A DNA stretch of 64,000 bases, from positions 1-64,000 of the forward strand of contig JAEYWK010000201.1 in assembly GCA_023431345.1 (NCBI GenBank), in the 5' to 3' direction. Of the stretch, positions 43,640 to 51,179 are shown piece by piece (position 1 is the stretch's first letter; each line of letters opens with the position of its first letter). Both the position numbers and the translations under genes were made by a program. The DNA is from Pseudomonadota bacterium (GTDB lineage Bacteria; Myxococcota_A; Polyangia; Polyangiales; Polyangiaceae). The notes beneath the pieces are model-generated. The model was not told the DNA's origin. It worked only from the letters and a program-made list of their open reading frames with translations, and made no database searches.

Positions 43640-44161
43640 ATGGAGCAAACGGCCAAGCTGGCTGAGGGCTTTCCGGATGTCGCCAAGGACATCCGCGTCA
43701 ACCTCCAGAACGTGCTGCAACCTGGCGCGCTGAACGCGGACCAGGCGTGGGGCACGGCCATCGCTTGTGCGCACGCCGCTCGCAACGACGCGCTCAAGCA
43801 GGCGCTCGAAGCCGACGCCCGCGCGGCTGGCATCGGCGACGGCGTCATCGCCGACGCCAAGGCCGCCGCTGTCTTGATGGCCATGAACAACGTGATTTAT
43901 CGCTTCAAGCACCTCATCGCCAAAGAGGACTACGAGAAGCGACCGATCCGTCTGCGCATGCAGCGGTTAGCGCAAGTGACCAGCAACAAGGCAGACTTCG
44001 AGCTGTTCTGTCTGGCCGTGAGCGCCATCAACAACTGCCAAAACTGCATGGCCGCGCACGAAGACGCCGTCCTCAAACAAGGTCTGTCGCAAGACCACGT
44101 TTGGGACGCGGTGCGCATCGCCGCCACCGTGCACGCCGCTGCCCTCGCCGTCGAAGTCTAA
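43640..44161 (+). CDS. ahpD: Alkylhydroperoxidase AhpD
   Basis: The protein has 173 residues and supplies electrons to AhpC. The active site is 'NNCQNCMAAHE' (Cys133-x-x-Cys136, His140) with an upstream Glu in the same helix bundle. Length fits AhpD (about 175). It is directly adjacent to ahpC and ends before a strong terminator at 44187. Confidence 0.95.
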   Translation: MEQTAKLAEGFPDVAKDIRVNLQNVLQPGALNADQAWGTAIACAHAARNDALKQALEADARAAGIGDGVIADAKAAAVLMAMNNVIYRFKHLIAKEDYEKRPIRLRMQRLAQVTSNKADFELFCLAVSAINNCQNCMAAHEDAVLKQGLSQDHVWDAVRIAATVHAAALAVEV

Positions 44162-44186
44162 CCTCGGCCCCGGCAGCAGCAGGATT

Positions 44187-44225
44187 CGAGCCCGTCGACC
44201 CCGAGTCGACGGGCTCGTGTCTTTT
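44187..44225 (+). terminator. Strong Rho-independent terminator of ahpCD
   Basis: CGAGCCCGTCGAC-5 nt-GTCGACGGGCTCG is a perfect 13-bp GC stem, followed by TGTCTTTT. It begins 26 bases after the ahpD stop. This is the clearest terminator in the window. Confidence 0.85.
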
Positions 44226-44328
44226 CGAGGGCTCGAGTTTTCGTCGGCAGCGCGGGCAGCGCAGCGGACCTCCCGAGCTTCGCTCGAAAAATCTCGAGCC
44301 GCGAAGCGACTCGCAGTACCGTCGGGGT

Positions 44329-44592
44329 ATGGCACTGAGCGATGATTTTGCGTCCGCGCAGGCGAAGGTGAAGCAGCTCCCGAAGACGCCCGATGCGTCG
44401 GAGCTGCTCGAGCTCTACGCGCTGTTCAAGCAGGCCACGGTGGGTGACGTCCAAGGCGAGCGCCCGGGCATGCTCGATTTCAAGGGTCGCGCCAAGTACG
44501 ACGCCTGGGCGGGCAAGAAGAGCCTCGGCAAGGACGCAGCCATGCAAAGCTATGTGTCCTTGGTCGAGCAGCTCAGCGGCAAGTACGCCTGA
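44329..44592 (+). CDS. Acyl-CoA-binding protein (ACBP)
   Basis: The protein has 87 residues, which is exactly the usual ACBP length. Family motifs are 'DDFASAQAKVKQLPKTPDASELLELYALFKQATVGDV', 'GERPGMLDFKGRAKYDAWAGKKSLGKDAAMQSYVSLVEQL'. The acyl-CoA-binding Lys and Tyr residues are present ('YALFKQAT', 'KYDAW'). It buffers and delivers long-chain acyl-CoA in the cytosol. ATG 44329 has GGGG three bases upstream. ACBP is sporadic in bacteria. Confidence 0.95.
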   Translation: MALSDDFASAQAKVKQLPKTPDASELLELYALFKQATVGDVQGERPGMLDFKGRAKYDAWAGKKSLGKDAAMQSYVSLVEQLSGKYA

Positions 44593-44706
44593 GCACCGGC
44601 TACGGGTTCTCCGTCGTCGCGCGGCGGCCCGAGCGTTGAGGCGTGGTACGCTGGAGCGCTGCATGCAGACGCGACGGCTTCCGGCAAACCGAGCGGGAGT
44701 AACCGC

Positions 44707-45363
44707 TTGAGCCGCGGTTGGTGGACGATTGGACACCTCCGCGGCGCGCCGATTCGCCTGCATTGGTCTTTGCCGCTCGGTGCCTTCGCGATGGGTAGGT
44801 TCGAGATCGTGCCGGCGTTCTGGCTCGGCTTTGCGCTGTTGATTTTCATTCACGAGCTCGGGCACGCGCTGCTGGTCGTGCGCTATCGTCTCGGCCTCTC
44901 GGAGATCGCGGTGCACGGCGTCGGTGGCTACTGCCGGCACGACCGCAGCGGCACTCGCTTCCAGGAGGCGGCGGTGGCCTGGGGCGGCGTGCTCGCGCAG
45001 CTGGCCTCGCTGGTCGTCGCGTATGCGCTGCTCCTCGCGTTCGGGCCGCCGAGCTCACGGCACCTCGCGCTTCTCGCCTACGTCTTTACCAGCACCAACT
45101 TGTGGATCATGGCCTTCAACCTGCTGCCGATCGAGCCGCTCGACGGCGCCAAAGCCTGGCCGCTCATCGGCATGTGGTGGCAGCAGCGCGGTCATGCCAG
45201 CGCCGCCCGCACGGCCTGGGGCCAGAGGAGCACGGTCGAACGCGAGCTGCGTAACCTCGAAAAGCCCAGCCGTCCCGGCGACGAGACGCCGGAGCAGCGC
45301 ACGGACCGCATCGTTCGTGAAATGATCGAGCGTACCACTCAGTCCAAGGCCAAAGACCGCTGA
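44707..45363 (+). CDS. M50-family site-2-protease-like metalloprotease
   Basis: The protein has 218 residues and about four to five membrane helices. The zinc site is 'IFIHELGHALL' (HExxH) and the third ligand motif is 'NLLPIEPLDGAKAW' (N-x-x-P-x-x-P-L-D-G). No PDZ domain is present, so it resembles the short intramembrane M50 proteases of the SpoIVFB type. It may cleave a membrane-bound regulator. The start is TTG 44707. A basic C-terminal tail follows. Confidence 0.9.
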   Translation: MSRGWWTIGHLRGAPIRLHWSLPLGAFAMGRFEIVPAFWLGFALLIFIHELGHALLVVRYRLGLSEIAVHGVGGYCRHDRSGTRFQEAAVAWGGVLAQLASLVVAYALLLAFGPPSSRHLALLAYVFTSTNLWIMAFNLLPIEPLDGAKAWPLIGMWWQQRGHASAARTAWGQRSTVERELRNLEKPSRPGDETPEQRTDRIVREMIERTTQSKAKDR

Positions 45364-45378
45364 CGCGGCCCGGCAGGC

Positions 45379-46020
45379 TCAGGCCTCCGGTCGAAGGACC
45401 TCGGCGGCGACGATGCGATCGAGGCGGAAGTAGCGCCCTTCGTTGGTCTCGACGTCCAGGCCGTTCACGCGCGTTTCGTGGCGGTCCATCATCACGGACT
45501 GGATGCGGACGACGCGCTTGCTCTCGATGTGGTTGCCGTCCACGTAGGTGATGCGCACCGGCTGTTGCTCGAACCAGCCGCGCTCGATGGCGGCCCGCAC
45601 CTTCTTGTCGCTGGGGAGCGCGGGCACGCCGTGGAACGACAGCTCCTTGAGGCGCGCGAGCAGCTCCCGCTGCGCCGACGTGGACAGCGCCGATCGCACC
45701 TTGTCGAGCCCCGACTGCAAGGTCTCGCTGAAGGGGAGCAGCCGCATGTCGATGGCGAACTTGCCGAGGGCGAGGATCAGCGCCGCCTCACGCGCCGTGA
45801 AGTTGACGGGCGGCAGGCTGTAGCTGCGATCGAGCGCATAGCCCCCGCCGGGTCCAGACTCGGCCGACACCGGCAGCGCCGCCTCGCGCAGCGCGTCGAG
45901 GTCGCGATAAATCGTGCGCACCGTCACGCCAAAGCGCTCCGCGAGCGCCTCGGCCGTGACGCCGGTCCGACGGCCGCGCAAGTACTCGGCTAGGGCAAAG
46001 AGCCGTTCCGTTCTCTGCAT
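45379..46020 (-). CDS. YafY-type HTH/WYL transcriptional regulator
   Basis: The protein has 213 residues from ATG 46020 (ATG 46038 is 6 codons longer). The N-terminus is an HTH_11 winged helix ('MQRTERLFALAEYLRGRRTGVTAEALAERFGVTVRTIYRDLDALREA'), the classic YafY family opening. A WYL ligand-binding domain follows ('IESKRVVRIQSVMMDRHETRVNGLDVETNEGRYFRLDRI'; the W-Y-L motif itself is degenerate). It is divergent from the epoxide-hydrolase-like gene and likely represses it and itself. Confidence 0.88.
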   Translation of the reverse strand: MQRTERLFALAEYLRGRRTGVTAEALAERFGVTVRTIYRDLDALREAALPVSAESGPGGGYALDRSYSLPPVNFTAREAALILALGKFAIDMRLLPFSETLQSGLDKVRSALSTSAQRELLARLKELSFHGVPALPSDKKVRAAIERGWFEQQPVRITYVDGNHIESKRVVRIQSVMMDRHETRVNGLDVETNEGRYFRLDRIVAAEVLRPEA

Positions 46021-46031
46021 TTCGACCAACA

Positions 46032-46049
46032 CTGACATACCGCTGACAG
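46032..46049. promoter_or_regulatory. CTGACA direct repeat between WYL regulator and its neighbour
   Basis: CTGACA-TACCG-CTGACA is a direct repeat with an 11-bp period in the 51-base divergent gap. It could be the WYL regulator's operator. The small size makes chance possible. Confidence 0.3.
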
Positions 46050-46071
46050 CGCGCTTTGGGAAGGTGCGCGC

Positions 46072-47172
46072 ATGAACGCCGTGCTTTCTCCGCCCACGTT
46101 CCAGGTCGAGCCGCGTCGCTTTCGGCCTCCGAGCGCTGCGCTCGACCGCTTCGCCCAGCGCTTGGGGCGCGAGCGCGCAGCCGGCAAGGTGTCGGAGGCT
46201 GCTTTTACCTACGCGGTCGACGAGAGCCGACTGGACGCTCTGGTCGAAGGCTGGTGTGCGGACGCCGACAGCGGCGAGGCCCTGCTCGAGCTCACCACGT
46301 TTCCGTGGTTCAGGCTCGCGGGCCCTGACACCGAGCTGTGCTTCGTGCATCGGCCGGCCGCGGAGCGTGAGGCGTTGCCGCTGCTGCTGCTCCACGGCTA
46401 CTGGGGCTCGCTCACCGAGCTGTCGACGCTGGTGGAGCCGCTCGTCAGCCCTGCTGACCACGGAGGCACGCAGTCCGATGCGTTCGCGGTGGTCTGCCCG
46501 GCGCTGCCCGGCTTTGGGATCACGCACGCGGCGGGGCGAACGACCGCGCGCGAGCTGGGACGCGCGTGTGCCAAGCTCATGGCCCAGCTCGGCTACGAGC
46601 GCTACGTGGTGCACGGCAGCGACCTGGGCGCGTGCGTGGCCGCTGAGGTCGCGGCGCAGGCCCCTTCCCACGTAGCGGCGCTGCACGTGACGTCGCTCCA
46701 CGCCTTCCCGGACGAGTCACCGGAGGAGCTCGCGGCCCTCAGTAGCGTCGAAAAATCGCAGCTGGCGCTGCTCACGCACGAGTACGAAGCGCTGGCTCAC
46801 GAGCTGCCCGAGTCCCCCATCGAGGATCTGGCGTATGCGCTGCGTCAGTTGGACGATTGGACAGCGCCCGTCAGCGAATATGCTCCGCTGCTGCGCAGCC
46901 TCACCGCGGCTTGGGCCTTCGGTGACGTCACGGCGCGGAGAGGGCTGTACGCGAGCGAGCGGCTCCGACCCAGCCCGCGATTCGAGGTCCCAGTGCTGCT
47001 CGAGACGCATGCGCTGGACGCGCCGTGCCTGCGACGCTTCGTCCAACGCCACTATCGAGTCCGCTCGGTGGTCGAGCAGGCTCGCGGAGGTCGGCTGCCA
47101 GCGCTGGAAGCGACGTCGCAGCTCATGGCGTCGCTTCGCGATGGCTTCCGGCCCTTTCGAGCTACAAGCTGA
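46072..47172 (+). CDS. Epoxide-hydrolase-like alpha/beta protein lacking the usual catalytic His
   Basis: The protein has 366 residues. It has the epoxide hydrolase N-terminal domain ('PRRFRPPSAALDRFAQRL', 'LLELTTFPWFRLAGPDTELCFVHRPA') and the fold motifs 'LLLHGYWGSLTEL' (HGWPGS-like) and 'VVHGSDLGACVA' with the nucleophile Asp184. The usual C-terminal catalytic His ('GGHFxALE') is replaced here: the sequence reads 'ARGGRLPALEATSQL', with Arg341. It may be inactive, or use another residue. It is divergent from the WYL regulator, an arrangement common for true epoxide hydrolases. Confidence 0.8.
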   Translation: MNAVLSPPTFQVEPRRFRPPSAALDRFAQRLGRERAAGKVSEAAFTYAVDESRLDALVEGWCADADSGEALLELTTFPWFRLAGPDTELCFVHRPAAEREALPLLLLHGYWGSLTELSTLVEPLVSPADHGGTQSDAFAVVCPALPGFGITHAAGRTTARELGRACAKLMAQLGYERYVVHGSDLGACVAAEVAAQAPSHVAALHVTSLHAFPDESPEELAALSSVEKSQLALLTHEYEALAHELPESPIEDLAYALRQLDDWTAPVSEYAPLLRSLTAAWAFGDVTARRGLYASERLRPSPRFEVPVLLETHALDAPCLRRFVQRHYRVRSVVEQARGGRLPALEATSQLMASLRDGFRPFRATS

Positions 47173-47212
47173 ACCTCCCGGCACGACGCTTGCTCGAGCT
47201 TGCGCGAGCACC

Positions 47213-48055
47213 ATGCACACGCAAATTCAGCAGCGATCCGTGTTGGAGCACCCGTGGCGCATCGCCGCGCTCGTGGCAGTCGTGTTGAACGTCACGTTCA
47301 ACTACGTGAACGAGTGGCTAGGTGAGCACACGCGCAACGTGTCGCAGGTCAGCCAAGCCTACCCGACCGCCTTCACCCCCGCTGGCTACGCGTTCGCGAT
47401 CTGGGGCGTGATTTACGGCGCGACGCTGCTGTATGCGGTGATGGCGCTCTTGCCGAGCCAGCACGACGTGCGCCTCCACGATCGAGTGGCGCCGTGGCTG
47501 GTGGCCACGAGCGCGCTCGCCTCCTTGTGGATTTCGCTGTTCACGGCCGAGCACCTCGGCCCCAGCGTGCTGATCATCCTCGCCATGCTCACCGCGTGCG
47601 GGTTCATGTATGCCATCGCGACGGAGCACCTGAAGAGCGAGCGCTTGAGCGCGTGGTGGCGCGTGCCGTTCGCGCTGTGGCTGGGCTGGCTGTCGGTGGC
47701 GACGATCGCCAATATCAGCGTCGCGCTGGTGGCCGCAGGCTGGGATGGCTCGCCGCTGGGCGCTCCGGTCTGGGCCGCCATCATGCTGTGCGTGGCCGCC
47801 GGCATTGCGCTCGGCCTCAACATCGCGTTCCGTGACCCAGTCGTGCCGCTGGTGGTGGCGTGGGCGGCTGCGGCCATCGCCGTGGAGCGCTGGGACGACT
47901 CGACGCTGGTCGCGGTCGTCGGCATGCTGGTCGCGCTCAAGTGCCTGCTCTGGGCAGCAACCACCCTGCTATTGCAGGCCTATCCCATCCCGAAGAAGTA
48001 CCTGGCCGCCGCCCAACGCGCGGCGCGGCTCACACCCCACGATGTCCGGCGGTGA
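47213..48055 (+). CDS. Tryptophan-rich sensory-protein-like (TspO-related) membrane protein
   Basis: The protein has 280 residues and about eight membrane helices. The start resembles the bacterial 'tryptophan-rich sensory protein' group: 'VAVVLNVTFNYVNEWLGEHTRNVSQVSQAYPTAFTPAGYAFAIWGVIYGATLLYAV'. The motif 'P-T-x-F-T-P-A-G-Y-A-F-A-I-W-G-x-I-Y' is characteristic. Classical TspO is about 160 residues, so this is the longer group. Ligand is unknown (porphyrin or lipid for TspO itself). It is 40 bases after the epoxide-hydrolase-like gene in the same direction. Confidence 0.75.
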   Translation: MHTQIQQRSVLEHPWRIAALVAVVLNVTFNYVNEWLGEHTRNVSQVSQAYPTAFTPAGYAFAIWGVIYGATLLYAVMALLPSQHDVRLHDRVAPWLVATSALASLWISLFTAEHLGPSVLIILAMLTACGFMYAIATEHLKSERLSAWWRVPFALWLGWLSVATIANISVALVAAGWDGSPLGAPVWAAIMLCVAAGIALGLNIAFRDPVVPLVVAWAAAAIAVERWDDSTLVAVVGMLVALKCLLWAATTLLLQAYPIPKKYLAAAQRAARLTPHDVRR

Positions 48056-48071
48056 GTCGTTGCTCGGCCTT

Positions 48072-48581
48072 GTACGGTTGGATTGAACAGGAAGGGTGGA
48101 AGAATGGAAGGGGGGTGGGGATCGCGCTGGCGCCGCGCCAGCGGAAGCTTACGGCAGCAGGACGGCGGTCGGTGGCGTTGCGGCGGTGAGCCTGCTTGGG
48201 CGTCGCGAGCTCCGCCCCGTCCGCTACCGCATCCGCCGCCGGTGACTGCGTGCTGGTTGCCAGCGCCTCGCGCTGTCGATGTCCAGCGCGGAGTCACTGC
48301 GCGGAGTTTTACGGGTTGGGTCGAACAGGAAGGGTGAACCGCGTGCTCCGTCGGTGCTGCGGACGGGCGACATGGGGCGGCGTGGAGCGGGTGCCGCCGG
48401 CAGCCGCTTCAGACGAGAGCCGAGCGCGATGGCAGACTGGCGGTCAGCACGGTCAGCGACAGAGCATGCGGCGCCCACGCACCATGCCGGCACGAGCCCT
48501 CTCTCTCGCCCCTCTCTCTCGCCCCTCTCTCTCGCCCCTCTCCCCTTCCACCCTCCCCTCCTTCCTGTGGCCTCTCGCTCG
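48072..48581. repeat. Second copy of the GGAAGGGTGGAAG intergenic repeat
   Basis: A direct repeat begins near 48072 ('TGAACAGGAAGGGTGGAAG') and again near 48309 ('CGAACAGGAAGGGTGAACC'), preceded in both by TACGG(G)TTGG. The far end (48542-48581) is the approximate reverse complement: CCCTTCCACCCTCCCCTCC then TTCCTGTGGCCTCTCGCTCG. The same arms flank the 29486-29714 element. Confidence 0.55.
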
Positions 48582-48605
48582 TATTGCGTGGCCTCTCGCT
48601 CGTAT
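48498..48605. repeat. Short tandem repeats (14-bp and 21-bp)
   Basis: CCTCTCTCTCGCCC repeats about 3.4 times at 48498-48545, and GTGGCCTCTCGCTCGTAT occurs twice (48567 and 48588, 21-bp period). These form pyrimidine-rich tandem arrays inside the intergenic repeat. Confidence 0.6.
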
Positions 48606-48760
48606 CGCAAGCAGCACCAACGACCTCGGCCACGGACGGCACGCTGACGGGCAGCTCGCGTCGGGGAATACGGAGCTACCAGCCAGCGTACCGTCCGTGG
48701 CCTGCGAGGCTAGAGCCCGTCGGGGGCCCTAGCCTGGGTCGGACGAGGGTGGACGAGAGG

Positions 48761-49249
48761 TTAGTCGGCCTTGTCGACGGCCTTCTTCAGCTCGTCGACG
48801 GCCCGGTCCACACGGCCCTTCGCTTCATCCCACGTGAGCGCCGAGGCCAGCTCGAGCGAGCGGTACTCGGTCGACACGTTCTCGCGCAGCGTGCGAATGT
48901 TCGGCATCGCCGCGTCGATCTCCGCCTTGGCCTTACCGGTCGCGGTCTTCGACTTCGCGTCGAGGTCGGCGATGTCCTTGTCGACGCTGACCAAGTCCTC
49001 CGTCACCTTGTGACGGTAGTCTTCGCGAAGCTTGAGGAAGCTCGCCTGAGCCTCCGCGACCTTCTTGTCAGCATCCGCCTGCGCGGCGTTGATCTTGTCG
49101 GTGGCCTCGCGGTTGGCGTCCATGACCTTGTTGTCGGCCTCGGCCCGAGCCTCGTCTGCCTTGCGCTGCTCGTCAGCTGCACGGTCGCAGCCTGCGGCAA
49201 AAGCCAACGAGAGAGCCATACACACCGAAACAGTCGTAAAGCGAATCAT
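48761..49249 (-). CDS. Coiled-coil lipoprotein (162 aa)
   Basis: The lipobox is 'LSLAFAAGC' (Cys21). The rest is one long, charged helix ('EQRKADEARAEADNKVMDANREATDKINAAQADADKKVAEAQASFLKLREDYRHKV', 'VDELKKAVDKAD') with alternating Ala/Lys/Glu, a coiled coil. It likely forms an oligomeric periplasmic rod. Function unknown. Similar lipoproteins are common in myxobacteria. Confidence 0.85.
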   Translation of the reverse strand: MIRFTTVSVCMALSLAFAAGCDRAADEQRKADEARAEADNKVMDANREATDKINAAQADADKKVAEAQASFLKLREDYRHKVTEDLVSVDKDIADLDAKSKTATGKAKAEIDAAMPNIRTLRENVSTEYRSLELASALTWDEAKGRVDRAVDELKKAVDKAD

Positions 49250-49433
49250 TGATGCCTCCGGTTCGAGTTACGGCCAGAGCTTCAGCAAGGCGCGTGCCGG
49301 CAGGAGCCAGGCTCGTTTCCACCAGATTTCGCGCGTTTGGCTGGCAAATCAGGGGCAGAACGACCCAGCTGAGCGTGAGCGCTCGTGCGCAGGTCACCCG
49401 GACGTCGTTCCCACTGACGCAGGCACCTGCGAG

Positions 49434-51035
49434 TCAGGAGCTGCACGAGAGCATCGAGCAGCCCGCGCGGTGCCTCGCCCACTCGGGCCGCTTCTCCGCG
49501 TAGCGCGCCTTGTCGGGCTGTTCATCGAACGGCCGGCGCAACACCTCGAGCAGCTCGAGCACGACCGACCCGTCGCCTTGTTCGGCGCGCTCGATCGCGA
49601 GCTGAGCGACGTAGTTGCGGAGCACGTACTTCGGGTTGACCCGGTTCATGCGCTCGCGGCGCTCCGCGTCGGGTGTACCGTCTTCCCGCACGCGCGCGAC
49701 GTAGCGCTCGAGCCACGCCGCGAGCCGCTGGCGGTGCTCGTCGCTCACCGCGCTCGGCTCGTACAGGGCGATCTCGAGCGGCGCGAGGCGCTCGAGCGAG
49801 GGCATCTCCCGGGTCGAGACGTCGGCCAGGTGTCGATAGAACAAAGTCATGTCGGTCTCGACGGCGGACAAGAGCTCGATCAGATCGTCGACGAGCGCCG
49901 AGTCGGGGTGGCGCGCGCGGCCGTCGGGCGTGATTTCCTCGTCGGTCAAGCGCGTGAGGCCGAGCTTCGCTGCCATGCTGCGCGAGCGCGCGGCGTCGAG
50001 CGCTTCGCCGTACGCAGCGAGCGCGCCTTCGAGCGCGGCCGTGTCCTCCACCAGCGGGTAGATGGCGTTGGCGAGGCAGACCAGGTTCCAAAGCGCGATG
50101 CGCGGCTGCGAAGCGTAACGGTAGCGCCGCCCCTGCGCGTCGGTGATGTTCGGTGTCCAATCCGGCGCGAAGTCATCGAGGAAGCCGTAGGGGCCGTAGT
50201 CGATGGTCAGCCCGAGTATCGACATGTTGTCGGTGTTCATCACGCCGTGCACGAACCCCACCGACATCCACTTCGCCATCAGCTCGGCCGTGCGCCGCCC
50301 GATCTCGCGGAACCAAGCGACGTAGACGTCACGCGAAGGCTCACCCAGCCCGGGGAAATAGCTACGAATCGTGAAATCAGCGAGCGTCCGCAGCACCGAC
50401 AGCTCGTCGCGCGAGGCGAAGAGCTCGAAATTTCCGAAGCGTAGGAACGACGGCGCCACGCGGCACACCACCGCCCCCGGCTCCTCGCGAGGGTGACCGT
50501 CGTAGAGGATGTCACGCAGCACGCCTTCCCCGGTTGCCACCAGCGACAGCGCGCGCGTCGTCGGGATGCCGAGGTGGTGCATGGCTTCGCTGCACAAGAA
50601 CTCGCGCACGCTCGAGCGCATGACGGCGCGACCATCCGCGCGACGCGAGTACGGCGTCGGGCCCGCGCCCTTGAGCTGCAGCTCCCAGTGCTCCCCGCGG
50701 CCGTTGACCAGCTCGCCGAGAGAGATCGCCCGGCCATCGCCGAGCTGCCCCGCCCAATTGCCGAACTGGTGCCCGCCGTAGCAAGCGGCCGCTGCGTCCA
50801 TGCCCGGTAGCAAGCGGTTGCCGGCGAAGACTTCGGCAAACTCCGCGCTCGCGACGAATTCGCGAGGCAGGTCGAGCAGCGTCGCCACCTCTTCGCTGAC
50901 CGCGAGCGTGCGGGGCGCGCGCACCGGCGTGGGCTGCACCCGCGAGAAGCACGCGCCGTACACCTGCCGCGTGCGGTTTTCGGTGCTCGGATCCACCGGC
51001 AAGCTACGGAGCGCGCGATTGTCGAAGCGGAGCAT
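49434..51035 (-). CDS. selO: Protein adenylyltransferase SelO
   Basis: The protein has 533 residues from ATG 51035. It is a pseudokinase-fold enzyme that attaches AMP to Ser/Thr/Tyr of redox proteins. Family motifs are 'YGGHQFGNWAGQLGDGRAISLGE', 'ELQLKGAGPTPYSRRADGRAVMRSSVREFLCSEAMHHLGIPTTRALSLV', 'GFVHGVMNTDNMSILGLTIDYGPYGFLDDF' and the C-terminal 'NPKYVLRNYVAQ'. The end is 'GCSMLSCSS', the bacterial Cys counterpart of the eukaryotic selenocysteine tail. Full length. Confidence 0.95.
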   Translation of the reverse strand: MLRFDNRALRSLPVDPSTENRTRQVYGACFSRVQPTPVRAPRTLAVSEEVATLLDLPREFVASAEFAEVFAGNRLLPGMDAAAACYGGHQFGNWAGQLGDGRAISLGELVNGRGEHWELQLKGAGPTPYSRRADGRAVMRSSVREFLCSEAMHHLGIPTTRALSLVATGEGVLRDILYDGHPREEPGAVVCRVAPSFLRFGNFELFASRDELSVLRTLADFTIRSYFPGLGEPSRDVYVAWFREIGRRTAELMAKWMSVGFVHGVMNTDNMSILGLTIDYGPYGFLDDFAPDWTPNITDAQGRRYRYASQPRIALWNLVCLANAIYPLVEDTAALEGALAAYGEALDAARSRSMAAKLGLTRLTDEEITPDGRARHPDSALVDDLIELLSAVETDMTLFYRHLADVSTREMPSLERLAPLEIALYEPSAVSDEHRQRLAAWLERYVARVREDGTPDAERRERMNRVNPKYVLRNYVAQLAIERAEQGDGSVVLELLEVLRRPFDEQPDKARYAEKRPEWARHRAGCSMLSCSS

Positions 51036-51179
51036 CGTCCGCAGGCATAACACGCAGGCTCGAGCAAAGGCGGGCCGGCGCTAGCCGCTGTGGACGAGCG
51101 CTCCCTATTGCCAAAACAGCAACAGCCTCTTGCCACTGATGCGTATTGCGCAACGAACCGACTCGGTTAGGCTTCGGGC

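Larger units (their letters stand above)
48056..48760. other. Gene-free 0.7-kb region filled with repeats
   Basis: No gene is convincing here: all candidate frames are Arg/Ser-rich shadows without start signals. The sequence is built from repeats of the intergenic family described at 48072-48581, plus short tandem repeats. Confidence 0.7.

Noticed and set aside
48056..48760. Candidate small genes in the repeat-filled region
   Set aside because: The frames are Arg/Ser/Pro-rich, overlap the tandem repeats and lack ribosome-binding sites.
49434..49470. Selenocysteine in the C-terminus of SelO
   Set aside because: The tail reads GCSMLSCSS with normal Cys codons followed by a normal stop; there is no sign of UGA recoding.
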